From Pirellulales bacterium (GTDB lineage: Bacteria; Planctomycetota; Planctomycetia; Pirellulales; DATAWG01): a stretch of 64,000 bases of DNA. A program made the translations under genes and the position numbers. The notes below the pieces were generated by a model, which did no database searches, was not told where the DNA came from, and was given only the letters and a program-made list of their open reading frames with translations. The first letter of the stretch is position 1, and each line of letters opens with the position of its first letter. Of the stretch, positions 1-8,636 are shown one piece after another. The DNA is taken from NCBI GenBank assembly GCA_036267355.1, contig DATAWG010000102.1:34106-98105 (forward strand), in the 5' to 3' direction.

Positions 1-1
1 C

Positions 2-1411
2 GCGCCAACCGCCGAACTGCAATCGCTCCGCGCCGATTTGGACAAGCGGTTCGGCCGAGGGCTGCTACTTTGGCAGACCTCCAAGGAAGAGTTGGTCAAG
101 GAGATGGACAGCACGATTCAAGTCCCCGGCTGGAGCAATATCTTTACCCAGCCGATCATCAATCGCATCGACATGTTGGCCACCGGGGTGCGAACGATGA
201 TCGGGGTGAAAGTGTTTGGGAACAATCTCGACCAGATTCAAAAAGTGTCGCAGCAGGTGGCCGAGGTGCTGCGAAAAGTGCCGGGGGCGGTGGGGGTCGT
301 GCCCGACCAGATCGTCGGCAAGGGCTATCTGGAAATCACGATCGACCGCGGGCGTGCTGCCCGCTACGGCGTGAACGTCGGCGATGTGCAGGATGTGATC
401 GAAGTGGCGCTAGGCGGAAAGCCGATCACGACCACGGTCGAAGGCCGCGAGCGTCATCCGGTGCGGATTCGCTATGCGCGCGATGCCCGCGCCGATGAGG
501 AGCACATCAAGAATCTGTTGATCAATGCCGCCGGCGGGGCCGCGGCGGGCGACGGCGGGGCAGCGATGGACAGCGGGAATTCGGCGAAGGCTGGCATTAC
601 CCGCTCGCGGCCGCTGCAAATTCCCTTGGCCAGCGTTGCCGACGTACGGATCGTCGAGGGGCCGTCGGAAATCAAAAGCGAAAACGGCATGCTCCGCGCC
701 TACGTTCAGCTCAACGTCAACACCCCCGATCTGGTCGGATTCGTCGAGCAAGCCCGCCGCCGGGTCGAGCAAGATGTAAAGCTCCCGGTCGGCATGCATT
801 TGGAATGGAGCGGCCAGTTCGAGCACAAACTGCGGGCCGATCGCACGATGCGCTGGGTGATGCCTCTGGTGCTCGTTCTGATTTTCGTGATCTTGTATCT
901 CACCTACAACGATCACGCCGACGCGGTGCTGATGATGATGGCCGTGCCCGAAGCGCTGGTCGGCGGCGTGTTCTTTCTCTGGCTCACGGGGCATAGCTAC
1001 AGCGTCGCCGTGCAGGTGGGCTTCATTGCCTGCTTCGGCATGGCCACCGAAACCGGCATCATCATGCTCGTTTATCTGCGCGAAGCGATCGAGCGCCGCG
1101 GCGGTCTGGAAAACATCGCCTCGCTCGACGAACTAAAACAAGCCATCGTGGAAGGGGCCGTGCACCGCCTGCGGCCAAAGCTGCTCACCGAAGGCGTGGC
1201 GATTGTCGCCTTGGCGCCGATGCTCTGGGCATCCGGCACCGGCCATGAAGTGTTGTCGGCGATGGCGGCGCCGGTGCTTGGCGGGCTGCTAATCTCCGAC
1301 GAAGTGGTCGATCTATTCCTCCCCGTGCGATTCTATTGGGTGCGCCGCCATCGCTGGCTCGGGCTGCACAGTAAATCGAATTCAACCGGAAGTAACCGCG
1401 AATCGGTGTGA
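2..1411 (+). CDS. CusA/CzcA-family heavy-metal RND efflux pump, 3' part
   Basis: This frame is open to the left edge, so the gene is cut at its 5' end. About 469 residues remain. They correspond to the second half of a heavy-metal efflux (HME) RND inner-membrane pump, which exports ions such as Cu, Ag, Co, Zn or Cd by proton antiport together with an adaptor and an outer-membrane channel. Visible are the second porter domain (conserved GVVPDQIVGKGYLEI and DVQDVIEVALGG stretches) and then the C-terminal membrane block, starting at WVMPLVLVLIFVILYLTY. GFIACFGMATETGIIML and RLRPKLLTEGVAIVALAPM are typical of CusA. A Gly/Ala-rich loop (about positions 530-590) looks like a lineage-specific insertion. 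The metal cannot be decided from this half. A CDF-like transporter follows, which supports a metal-export context. Confidence 0.9.
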   Translation, partial: APTAELQSLRADLDKRFGRGLLLWQTSKEELVKEMDSTIQVPGWSNIFTQPIINRIDMLATGVRTMIGVKVFGNNLDQIQKVSQQVAEVLRKVPGAVGVVPDQIVGKGYLEITIDRGRAARYGVNVGDVQDVIEVALGGKPITTTVEGRERHPVRIRYARDARADEEHIKNLLINAAGGAAAGDGGAAMDSGNSAKAGITRSRPLQIPLASVADVRIVEGPSEIKSENGMLRAYVQLNVNTPDLVGFVEQARRRVEQDVKLPVGMHLEWSGQFEHKLRADRTMRWVMPLVLVLIFVILYLTYNDHADAVLMMMAVPEALVGGVFFLWLTGHSYSVAVQVGFIACFGMATETGIIMLVYLREAIERRGGLENIASLDELKQAIVEGAVHRLRPKLLTEGVAIVALAPMLWASGTGHEVLSAMAAPVLGGLLISDEVVDLFLPVRFYWVRRHRWLGLHSKSNSTGSNRESV

Positions 1412-1423
1412 AACGTCTCGCGC

Positions 1424-1468
1424 GGGTGCCACTGCTGACTGGTCCAGGACGAGCCAGCAGTGGCGCCA
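1424..1468. repeat. Dispersed palindromic repeat, family C, copy 1
   Basis: Two arms of about 21 bp form an imperfect palindrome: GGTGCCACTGCTGACTGGTC on the left and GGACGAGCCAGCAGTGGCGC on the right, almost without a loop. It sits 12 bp after the pump gene's stop codon and could form a transcript-end hairpin. A related copy follows the next gene at 2318-2404. Confidence 0.7.
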
Positions 1469-1578
1469 TTTGAATGAACGCTGTGAAATTCTGAAGCGAC
1501 TCTTGCCCAACCGGTAGCGGTGGCTGAAATTAGGGCCCAGACTCCATACGATCAAGTCGACCCGACTGTCCCCGGCGT

Positions 1579-1584
1579 AGGAGG
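1579..1584 (+). promoter_or_regulatory. Strong ribosome binding site deciding a TTG start
   Basis: AGGAGG lies 7 bp before TTG at 1592 and is the reason for starting the downstream gene there, since no ATG lies close by in frame. Confidence 0.7.
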
Positions 1585-1591
1585 TTGACCA

Positions 1592-2296
1592 TTGGACGGA
1601 CAAAGGGCGGAAAAACTCGTGCTCGGATTGACGCTGCCGCCGGATTCTCAGGCGCGGGCGGCGGACGTTCGCCGCGCGCTCGGGCTTACTTATATCACGT
1701 TGACGTGGATGACCGTCGAAGGCGCTGCGTCGTTGATCCTCGGACTTGTATCAAAAAGCTTGCTGCTGGAAGCGTTTGGCATCGATAGCGCTATCGAGCT
1801 ATTCAGTGCGGGCGTTTTGCTATGGCGCCTAAGAGCCGAATCCAGCAGGAGGGCGACGGCGTCGAGGGTCGAAACTGTCGAGAGGCGAGCCTCGAAACTC
1901 GCAGGTTATGCGCTGCTAATGCTTGCGATCTACGTGTTGCTGGCGTCGGCACATTGCCTCTTCATCAGCCGACCGACAACGGACACGCGCGAGAGCATCT
2001 GGGGAATTATCATCGGACTCACAGCGACGGTCGGCATGCCAATCTTGGCCGGCCACAAGCTGAAAATCGCTGCTCGCTTGAACTCGCGGGCGCTACGCGC
2101 CGACGCAATGGAGGCGATCACCTGCGGATACCTCTCAATGGTGTTGATCGCCGGCTTGGCGGCGACATGGCTGTTGAACTGGTGGTGGCTAGACAGTGTG
2201 GCGGCCCTCGCCTTGGTTCCGTTTCTTATCAGGGAAGGTCGCGCGGCGATTCAAGGAATAGACTGCTGCGACGGTTGCCACAAATCCGTACGATAG
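1592..2296 (+). CDS. CDF-like cation transporter family membrane protein
   Basis: The 234-residue integral membrane protein has about six hydrophobic segments. It resembles the transmembrane domain of cation diffusion facilitators: an acidic site in the second helix (FGIDSAIEL, about residue 66) and another in a later helix (LRADAMEAITCGYLS, about residue 168). It lacks the usual cytoplasmic C-terminal metal-sensing domain and ends with a short Cys/His tail (DCCDGCH), which may bind metal. The start is TTG behind a perfect AGGAGG. The gene follows a heavy-metal RND pump on the same strand, so a role in metal efflux is likely. The substrate is unknown. Confidence 0.75.
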   Translation: MDGQRAEKLVLGLTLPPDSQARAADVRRALGLTYITLTWMTVEGAASLILGLVSKSLLLEAFGIDSAIELFSAGVLLWRLRAESSRRATASRVETVERRASKLAGYALLMLAIYVLLASAHCLFISRPTTDTRESIWGIIIGLTATVGMPILAGHKLKIAARLNSRALRADAMEAITCGYLSMVLIAGLAATWLLNWWWLDSVAALALVPFLIREGRAAIQGIDCCDGCHKSVR

Positions 2297-2317
2297 AAAA
2301 ATAGGCAAGCGATGCCG

Positions 2318-2404
2318 GCGGTGCCACTGCTGGCTTATCCGGGCTTGTCCACGAGTGCCGACCCACCGAGCGGCGCACCCTGCCGGACGAGCCAGTAGCG
2401 GTAA
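2318..2404. repeat. Dispersed palindromic repeat, family C, copy 2
   Basis: The left arm reads GGTGCCACTGCTGGCTTATC and the right arm CCGGACGAGCCAGTAGCGGT. Compared with copy 1 the loop is longer. It fills the gap between the convergent CDF-like gene and the SDR gene and may serve both 3' ends. Confidence 0.65.
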
Positions 2405-2429
2405 GCGGCGACCAACCAAGCGACGACGA

Positions 2430-3239
2430 TCACTGCGCCGTCCAGCCGCCGTCGACGAAGAGCGTCGTGCCGGTGACGAACGATGAGGCTGGCGAAGCCA
2501 AAAAAAGCGCGGCTCCCGTGATCTCATGCAGTTCGCCCCAGCGGCCCATCGGAATTTTGGAAACGAACGCGGCATACTTCGCCGGATCCGCCAATAGCGG
2601 CTTGTTCATGTCCGTGGCAAACGGGCCCGGACAGATCGCGTTGACGGTCACGCCTTTGCCGGCCCATTCCAAGGCCAATGTCCGCGTCAGGCCCAGAATG
2701 CCTGCCTTCGACGACGCGTAGGGCGTTCGCTCCGGCAAACTGACCACCGACATGATCGAGCCCAGTTGAATCAGCCTCCCCCAGCCGCGCTCGGCCATCG
2801 CCGGGCCAAATCGCCGAGCGAGCAAGAACGGCCCTTTCAGATTCACATTCAGCACCGTATCCCAATCGGCCTCGCTGATGTCCCCAACCGGATTGCGGAT
2901 ATTCACTCCGGCGCTATTGACGAGGATATCGATCGGCCCGTCTTTCGTCGCTGCTTGGTAAAGCCGATCGACGTCGCCGGCGAGCGAAATATCCGCCGCG
3001 ATCGCCGTCGCCGTTCGTGCGGTCGATCCGCGGATCGCACGGGCAGCCGATCCACAATCGTCCGCAGTGCGGCTGGTGATCACGATATCCGCACCGGCTT
3101 GGGCCAAGGCCGTCGCAATCGTGCGGCCCAATCCTTTTGAACCGCCGGTGATCAAAGCGCGACGGCCTTCGAGGCGAAATAGATCAAGGACGCTGGTTGT
3201 GGGTGCGTTGGGCATGGGAAGGGAGGAGTCAGGGGACAA
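2430..3239 (-). CDS. SDR family oxidoreductase (gluconate 5-dehydrogenase-like)
   Basis: This 269-residue classical short-chain dehydrogenase/reductase uses NAD(P)(H) to oxidise or reduce an alcohol or ketone, often on a sugar. Visible motifs are the Rossmann glycine motif TGGSKGLG (residues 31-38), NSAG, the catalytic serine in QLGSIMS, the YASSK pair of Tyr and Lys, and the C-terminal [11 protein letters not shown] and FVDGGW stretches. A methionine at residue 9 (3215) is an alternative start. It lies downstream of a second SDR, a GH51-like hydrolase and a sulfatase on the same strand, suggesting it handles a sugar released by those enzymes. The exact substrate cannot be read from the sequence. 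Confidence 0.9.
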   Translation of the reverse strand: MSPDSSLPMPNAPTTSVLDLFRLEGRRALITGGSKGLGRTIATALAQAGADIVITSRTADDCGSAARAIRGSTARTATAIAADISLAGDVDRLYQAATKDGPIDILVNSAGVNIRNPVGDISEADWDTVLNVNLKGPFLLARRFGPAMAERGWGRLIQLGSIMSVVSLPERTPYASSKAGILGLTRTLALEWAGKGVTVNAICPGPFATDMNKPLLADPAKYAAFVSKIPMGRWGELHEITGAALFLASPASSFVTGTTLFVDGGWTAQ

Positions 3240-3341
3240 AGGTCAGAGGATTTGAAAGAATGGGGCAGAAACGAAGACCCAGAAAAAAGACGATTGCAGT
3301 TCGCTCGCGCGTCACTCGTCCCTCGTCCCTCGCCCCTAAAT

Positions 3342-4103
3342 TCACTTCGCGGTAAAACCGCCGTCCATCATGAGGATTGAGCCGGTGAAAAAGCTTGCCA
3401 GATCGCTGGCCATGTACGTGAAAAACGACGCCACTTCGTCGGCCGACGCGATGCGGCCGATCGGATGGTTGCCGCGGAGCATGGCCCAGAATTTTTCCGG
3501 ATCGCCCGACTCCGCTGCCGATTTGTAGACGATCGGCGTATCCACAGTTCCGCAGCCAATCGCGTTGACGCGGATGCCATAGGGCGCATATTCAATCGCC
3601 ATTTGGCGAGTCATCTCGTGGAGCGCGCCCTTGGACGGACCATAGGCTCCCTGCCCAGGAATGCCCACCTGGCCCGATATCGAGCCGGTGTTCAGGATCA
3701 CTCCCGATCGCTGCCGCATCATTACGGGCACGACATGCCGGGCCGCCCAGAACACCGCCTTCACGTTCACATTCATCACCGAATCCCATTCCTCGGGCGT
3801 GTGCTCATGGAGCGGCTTGACCAGCGCGATGCCGGCATTGTTCACCAGCACATCGATCGAATCGAATGCCGCGAGCGCGGTGCGCGTGAATTCCTCGGCC
3901 GTTTGCCCGATGGCCACGTCGCCACGGACATATCGCAGCCGCGGATCGCCGGCCAACATCGCCAGTGCGTCGGGAGGATCGCAAATATCGACCGCGACCA
4001 CGCCCTTCGCTTCAGCGGCGAGGTACTTTAGCACCGTCGCCAGCCCGATGCCGGAGGCAGCGCCCGTCACAATCGCGGTTTTTCCGGTCAGTCGCACGTT
4101 CAT
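3342..4103 (-). CDS. SDR family oxidoreductase
   Basis: This 253-residue classical SDR shows TGAASGIG (about residues 14-21) for cofactor binding, VDICD at the end of the second strand suggesting NAD preference, NNAG, the catalytic NTGSISG serine, YGPSK, and the C-terminal MMDGGFTAK. It is 51 bp downstream of the GH51-like gene and 102 bp upstream of the other SDR, all on the minus strand. Two SDRs after a glycosidase fit a pathway oxidising or epimerising the released sugar. The substrate is not resolved. Confidence 0.9.
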   Translation of the reverse strand: MNVRLTGKTAIVTGAASGIGLATVLKYLAAEAKGVVAVDICDPPDALAMLAGDPRLRYVRGDVAIGQTAEEFTRTALAAFDSIDVLVNNAGIALVKPLHEHTPEEWDSVMNVNVKAVFWAARHVVPVMMRQRSGVILNTGSISGQVGIPGQGAYGPSKGALHEMTRQMAIEYAPYGIRVNAIGCGTVDTPIVYKSAAESGDPEKFWAMLRGNHPIGRIASADEVASFFTYMASDLASFFTGSILMMDGGFTAK

Positions 4104-4153
4104 GTCGGATTGCCAATTTTAGTGCGGTGCGTCCTTCGCTTCCACGATGCCCA

Positions 4154-6175
4154 TCACTCGAATCGGATCGCCGAAATGGAATGCGCGGGAAACATGCGAC
4201 TCGCGCCTCCCACGTTGGCCTCGTGCTTCCACAGGCTGTGCCGCGGCACGATGGCACTCGGTTTTTCGGCCGTGTTCACCGCATCCATCGGACCCGACAG
4301 CTCGGTTACTTCCGCAGTCGGTTTCGCGGCGGAGAATCCGGCGACGCGGATTTCCGTGGCGGCTTCTTTTTCACCGGGATTCACGACCAGCAGCACGAGC
4401 GTTCGGCCATCGGCGCTGCGGGTGGCCACGGCATGCAACTGCTGTTCGCTCCCGGAAATATCGCACTGCACCACTTGCGGCTCGAAATTTCTCGAAAGGA
4501 TTTGCGTCAGATAACCGGGCGGCTGGAGCCAAGCCTGCGACGGATTGAGAAACAGCAGGCCCTGATCCCAACCGTTGTTGTTTTGCTTGTCGGGCTGAAG
4601 GCAATTCGCGGTGGTGACGATTGGCAGCCGGCCGTCGCGCTCGATCGCCAGCGTGGCCAGCGCGTTGGCCAAGGCCCGCTTGACCGCGTGATTGCCGGAA
4701 TTAAATTCGAACACCACGACTTTGTGCTTTGCTCCATCGGCGATCTTGTCGAGAGCGTCGGCGAAAGAAAACATTCCGCCCAGCGAGGCATTGAACTCGA
4801 CCGGATGATCCGTGTCCACGTGCACATCGAACCACACTTCGCAGCCATGCTTCTTTGCGAAGCGAAGAATACGCTCGTGCGCGGCAAGGCTCGTGATGCG
4901 CGAAGCTGCCCCGCCGAATTTCATCGGATCGCGGATCGGCTTGCCGTAAGCAAAATCGCCGACGACCAGGATGACCTGTGGGTCTTTGGCCCATATCGCC
5001 GCGGCGAGCGACTCGAATCGCCCGGCATATGTATCATCGACGCGCTCTTCATTACCCAACTCGATGTAGGGCAATCGGTAGGGCCCCGCGTGGCCATCGG
5101 CGACGCGCTTGCGTCCCCAGGGACTATCTGCGGGCGCCTTGGCATACTCGATGAAGTCGGCCATGTCTTGCGGAGATTCGTCGATGTTGAAATCGGGAAC
5201 GTATTCGAAGCCCGCCGCCTCACAGAAATTGATGAAATCGGGTACAGCCCAGCCGTTCGATGAATAGGGATACCACGTGCCTGAATAGGGCGGTCGCCGG
5301 TCGCGCGGGCCGATCATCTGCTTCCAGCGATAGTTGGGACTATTGACCATCGACCCGCCGTAGCGGAGAACCGTGATGCCTTGGTTGATCAGCCCTTCGG
5401 CAACATCACGGCGCACCGGCAGGCCTTTGAACCGTCCCCAATCGCCGGGTTGCAGCAGCGCGTAGCCGAGCGTCACGCTGCCGGGCTGCTTGAGCTTTAG
5501 CGAAAACCGTCCTGAAATATCACTGTCCGCCGGCTTCATGGAAAGTTCGACGCGTTGCCATTCTCCTTTGCCGGTAAGCGGCAACGTCTGCTCGGCGAAG
5601 GTGCGTGTTCCATCGCGGCTTTCCAGCGCCGCGAAAAGCGTGGTCGGCTTATCCGCGCGAACCCAAACGTGCCCCTCGTATTCCTTGCCGGCAACGAAGT
5701 TCATTCCCCAATGATTCAGGCCCTCGTTCGCGATGCCAACCTCGCCGTCGCCCGAAGCGAAGGTCATTTGTTGCGATTGAGCGCCGATGAATGGCCGCTG
5801 GCGGACGATGGCGAACCGCCCGCTGGCGGCGCCATGCGAGAATGATCTCCACATACGGCTGACGATCGGCGCGGCGGGGCCATTTCCGGCGGCCGGAACC
5901 GGAGGCGGCTCTTGAAAGCTCTCGCCGAAGATCATCTGGCTGTAGATGCCGCCGTAGATTTCATGGTTCACGTCTTCAATGCAAGCGCCGGTCAGATGCC
6001 GCGAGACAGAGTGCAACACATGATCTGCCCGGATATCGATCGTCGTTTGTTGGGCAGCGACCGTTGCAGCAGCGACCGTTGCAGCAGCGACCGAGACCGA
6101 CGCCAGCGCCAGAATGCAAATGAAACGAAATCGCGATAACCGATCGCGATATGCAAAAATAAGAAGGGTTGCCAT
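4154..6175 (-). CDS. Secreted alpha-L-arabinofuranosidase-like glycoside hydrolase (GH51-like)
   Basis: This 673-residue protein has an N-terminal signal region containing an Ala-Thr-Val repeat (AATVAAATVAA, encoded by a 15-bp tandem repeat near 6058-6092). A carbohydrate-binding-like beta region (about residues 110-230) follows, and then a TIM barrel. YIELGNEE contains the Asn-Glu pair expected for the acid/base residue, and VVFEFNSGNHA the likely nucleophile, as in clan GH-A arabinofuranosidases. The C-terminal part resembles the family's beta-sandwich domain. It should remove terminal arabinofuranosyl or similar groups from polysaccharides in the periplasm or outside the cell. It lies 58 bp downstream of a sulfatase on the same strand, so both probably act on the same sulfated glycan. 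Confidence 0.8.
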   Translation of the reverse strand: MATLLIFAYRDRLSRFRFICILALASVSVAAATVAAATVAAQQTTIDIRADHVLHSVSRHLTGACIEDVNHEIYGGIYSQMIFGESFQEPPPVPAAGNGPAAPIVSRMWRSFSHGAASGRFAIVRQRPFIGAQSQQMTFASGDGEVGIANEGLNHWGMNFVAGKEYEGHVWVRADKPTTLFAALESRDGTRTFAEQTLPLTGKGEWQRVELSMKPADSDISGRFSLKLKQPGSVTLGYALLQPGDWGRFKGLPVRRDVAEGLINQGITVLRYGGSMVNSPNYRWKQMIGPRDRRPPYSGTWYPYSSNGWAVPDFINFCEAAGFEYVPDFNIDESPQDMADFIEYAKAPADSPWGRKRVADGHAGPYRLPYIELGNEERVDDTYAGRFESLAAAIWAKDPQVILVVGDFAYGKPIRDPMKFGGAASRITSLAAHERILRFAKKHGCEVWFDVHVDTDHPVEFNASLGGMFSFADALDKIADGAKHKVVVFEFNSGNHAVKRALANALATLAIERDGRLPIVTTANCLQPDKQNNNGWDQGLLFLNPSQAWLQPPGYLTQILSRNFEPQVVQCDISGSEQQLHAVATRSADGRTLVLLVVNPGEKEAATEIRVAGFSAAKPTAEVTELSGPMDAVNTAEKPSAIVPRHSLWKHEANVGGASRMFPAHSISAIRFE

Positions 6176-6233
6176 CGGATTTTAGCTGCGGAGGAATTTA
6201 CGCGGAGGTGGCTGTTTTCAATCTTGATCGGCG

Positions 6234-7637
6234 CTATTTCGATGCTTGCCACGGCGTCGTGCCGCCGATTTGAATCTGCTTGCGGAGCAGGGCGTCGAGC
6301 TTCGCGCGGACTTCGCCGTTCTTGCCGGCCAAGTTTGTCGATTCGCGCGGATCGTCTTTCAAATTGTAGAGTTCGAGCGGCGCGAAAGGGCTGTCTTGCA
6401 GAAGTTTCCAATCGCCGAGCCGCAACGCATCGATCGTCTTTCCGCCGTAGGCCGGGCCTCCTTCGCGACGGACGAAATAGTCGAACCGCCGCGCCCTGGG
6501 CTCCGCTTCGCCGAGAAACGTCGGCAGCAGGCTGACTCCATCGATCCCCGCGGGTGGCGAAACTTCGGCCACGGCCAGTGCGGTGGGGAACATGTCCATC
6601 GTCAGCGCGACGTGCGGGCTGGTGGAACCGGGTTTGATCCGTGCCGGCCAGCGAGCGGCGAACGGCACCCGCAAGCCGCCTTCATACATGTGTCCCTTGT
6701 CGGCCCGCCACGGGCCATTGTTCGCGCCGTTGGCCAGTACGCCGCCGTTGTCGGAATTGAACATCACGAGCGTATTGTTCGCCAAGCCGGTGTTGTCGAG
6801 CGTCTCCAACACACGGCCGATGCCGGCATCGAGATGCTCGATGAGCGCCACCAGCCGAGCGCGCTTCGCCGACATCTGCGGCTCGCGCTGTTGCACTTTC
6901 GCGAGCCATTCGGGCGGCGGCTGGATCGGATCGTGCGGGGCGTTGTAGGCCAAATAAAGAAAGAATGGCTGTTCGCTCTTGGCCTGCTTCTCGAGGTAAT
7001 GGCAGGCCCAAGCGGTAAACACGTCGGTGGCATGTCCGGCCGGGCTGACGGTCTCGCCGTTGTGCCGCATGAAGTTGTAGCCGTGGCGCAGATGGGTCCA
7101 GTAGTCGTCCATCATGTCGCCTAAAAAACCTTCGAACAGGTCGAAGCCGCGTTCGTTCGGCGTGTTGGGCGGCGAAATGCCGAGATGCCATTTGCCGATG
7201 ATCGCCGTGCGATAGCCGGCCGGCTTCAGTAGCGTCGGCAAGAGCACCGCTCGGGAGGAGAGAGAGCCCCACGAATCGTCCGGATCTTCTTCGCGGATCA
7301 CGCCCGGCACGCCGACACGATCGGGATAGCAGCCGGTCAACAGTGCGGCCCGAGACGGAGAGCAGACGCAACTATTGGCGTAGAAATTCTCGAGCGTCAT
7401 GCCTTCATGGAACAGGCGGTCGATATTCGGCGTGCGAATGTCTTTGGTGCCGAACGCGCTGTAATCGCCGCGCCCCTGATCGTCGGTGAGAATGATCAGA
7501 ATATTCGGCGGCCGCTTTGTGGTTTCAGCGGCGGGACAGTTTCTGCCGCGCAGAACACAACACAGCAGCATGGCAAGCGCGATCACGCCCGCCCGAATTG
7601 ATGCACCACGAGTCACGCCGCCAGCCGTATCGCGCAT
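6234..7637 (-). CDS. Secreted sulfatase (arylsulfatase A type)
   Basis: This 467-residue type I sulfatase has an N-terminal hydrophobic export signal (about residues 15-30). The metal-binding ILTDDQGRGDYS follows at about residue 50. The key motif CSPSR with a downstream LLTG (about residues 92-101) is the C-x-P-x-R site where an anaerobic or aerobic maturase converts Cys to formylglycine. SDNGG and GKWHLG are also present. It hydrolyses sulfate esters, probably from an algal-type polysaccharide. It is the first gene of a minus-strand set of sulfatase, GH51-like hydrolase and two SDRs. No maturase is in the window. Confidence 0.93.
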   Translation of the reverse strand: MRDTAGGVTRGASIRAGVIALAMLLCCVLRGRNCPAAETTKRPPNILIILTDDQGRGDYSAFGTKDIRTPNIDRLFHEGMTLENFYANSCVCSPSRAALLTGCYPDRVGVPGVIREEDPDDSWGSLSSRAVLLPTLLKPAGYRTAIIGKWHLGISPPNTPNERGFDLFEGFLGDMMDDYWTHLRHGYNFMRHNGETVSPAGHATDVFTAWACHYLEKQAKSEQPFFLYLAYNAPHDPIQPPPEWLAKVQQREPQMSAKRARLVALIEHLDAGIGRVLETLDNTGLANNTLVMFNSDNGGVLANGANNGPWRADKGHMYEGGLRVPFAARWPARIKPGSTSPHVALTMDMFPTALAVAEVSPPAGIDGVSLLPTFLGEAEPRARRFDYFVRREGGPAYGGKTIDALRLGDWKLLQDSPFAPLELYNLKDDPRESTNLAGKNGEVRAKLDALLRKQIQIGGTTPWQASK

Positions 7638-7863
7638 CGATCAATCCCCTGAACCCCCGTTGGAAATTCCAGCACTTGCACCTGTATAACCCACAGACTA
7701 CACAGTCTCACCTAGCAAATTCCAGTGGTTTGCGATTTTGATCCGATGCCAACTTCCGCGAACCAACCGGCCTCCGGGGGCGTCTGGTGTAGTGTCTCAC
7801 GCAGACCGCGTTTTATCGCTTCAGCACTTCTCGACGGTAATTTTGCAGGGACGGCCACGAAGG

Positions 7864-7894
7864 CTAACCGCAGAGCCACGGAGCACGAAGACAC
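7864..7894. repeat. Dispersed repeat, family E, single arm
   Basis: CTAACCGCAGAGCCACGGAG matches one arm of the inverted repeat at 52127-52268. It lies in the 490-bp stretch between the divergent sulfatase and zinc-ribbon genes, which otherwise shows only the family B palindrome at 7931-8019. Confidence 0.5.
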
Positions 7895-7930
7895 GAATTC
7901 TTTGTAAGGAGCGACGAAAAGCGCCTTTAT

Positions 7931-8019
7931 CGTAGTAGGCACACTCCATGTGCCGTCGGCGCGGCGCGCCGCGACGCGCACAGAGCAGCGCGGACGGCAC
8001 ACGGAGTGTGCCTGCTACG
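7931..8019. repeat. Dispersed palindromic repeat, family B, copy 1 (full)
   Basis: The arms are GTAGTAGGCACACTCCATGT and its near-complement ACGGAGTGTGCCTGCTAC, separated by a GC-rich core containing CAGAGCAGCG. The same element with the same core occurs at 48394-48482. One arm occurs at 33167-33205. Confidence 0.75.
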
Positions 8020-8127
8020 TTCGTTGCGGCGCCGCCGCTCGGTGACCCAGTAATTTGAAAAAAGCCGCCGCGCGAGCCGAATAAGACCCGAATGTATTTC
8101 GTTCGCTCATTCGAAAGGCCGCGAATC

Positions 8128-8568
8128 ATGGCCCTTGCGCAAAGTGTTCTTGGCGATGAAGACCGACCCTGCCCGCACTGCCGCGTTCCTTTGCCGGCAG
8201 TTGTCGAACGTTGCGTGCGGTGCGGCCGACGCATGGCGTTTGACGAAGGCAAGCGAAATGCAATTTACAGGCTTGGCAGGCTTGGATTCTCGACCGCTAT
8301 CAGCCCGCGCGACGAAGTGACGATGATTCGGCCCGTCTACACGCCGTCGATCGGGGATGACGGAGTCGAAATTGTCGTGAACTACCTGCTAACGATCGGG
8401 ACAATACGAGAAGCGTCTTTTTGCCGAACCCGGATAACGGATGCGGCACTTCCGATAATCGCGAAGCTGACGTCGGTGGAAGTGCTGAGAATCATCCACA
8501 CGAACGCCACCGCGGAAGGACTGAAACACTTGCAGGCGCGTTTGCCGAACTGCCGGCTAGAGACATAG
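8128..8568 (+). CDS. Small zinc-ribbon plus leucine-rich-repeat-like protein
   Basis: The protein has about 146 residues from ATG 8128, which has GAAAGG 9 bp upstream; an in-frame ATG at 8092 would add 12 residues. The N-terminus carries two CxxC knuckles (CPHC and CVRC, about residues 17-35), a zinc-ribbon pattern. The C-terminal half reads like planctomycete leucine-rich repeats (RITDAALPIIAKLTSVEVL, then GLKHLQARLPNCRL). Function is unknown. It stands alone between divergent repeats and the minus-strand nitrogen operon, and its stop is 68 bp from the convergent isochorismatase gene. Confidence 0.65.
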   Translation: MALAQSVLGDEDRPCPHCRVPLPAVVERCVRCGRRMAFDEGKRNAIYRLGRLGFSTAISPRDEVTMIRPVYTPSIGDDGVEIVVNYLLTIGTIREASFCRTRITDAALPIIAKLTSVEVLRIIHTNATAEGLKHLQARLPNCRLET

Positions 8569-8636
8569 CTGCTCGGCGACCTTCTCAAGCGGGGCGCACT
8601 CGAACGTCGGCTGGAGAGTCGGCGTCGCGCCCGGCG

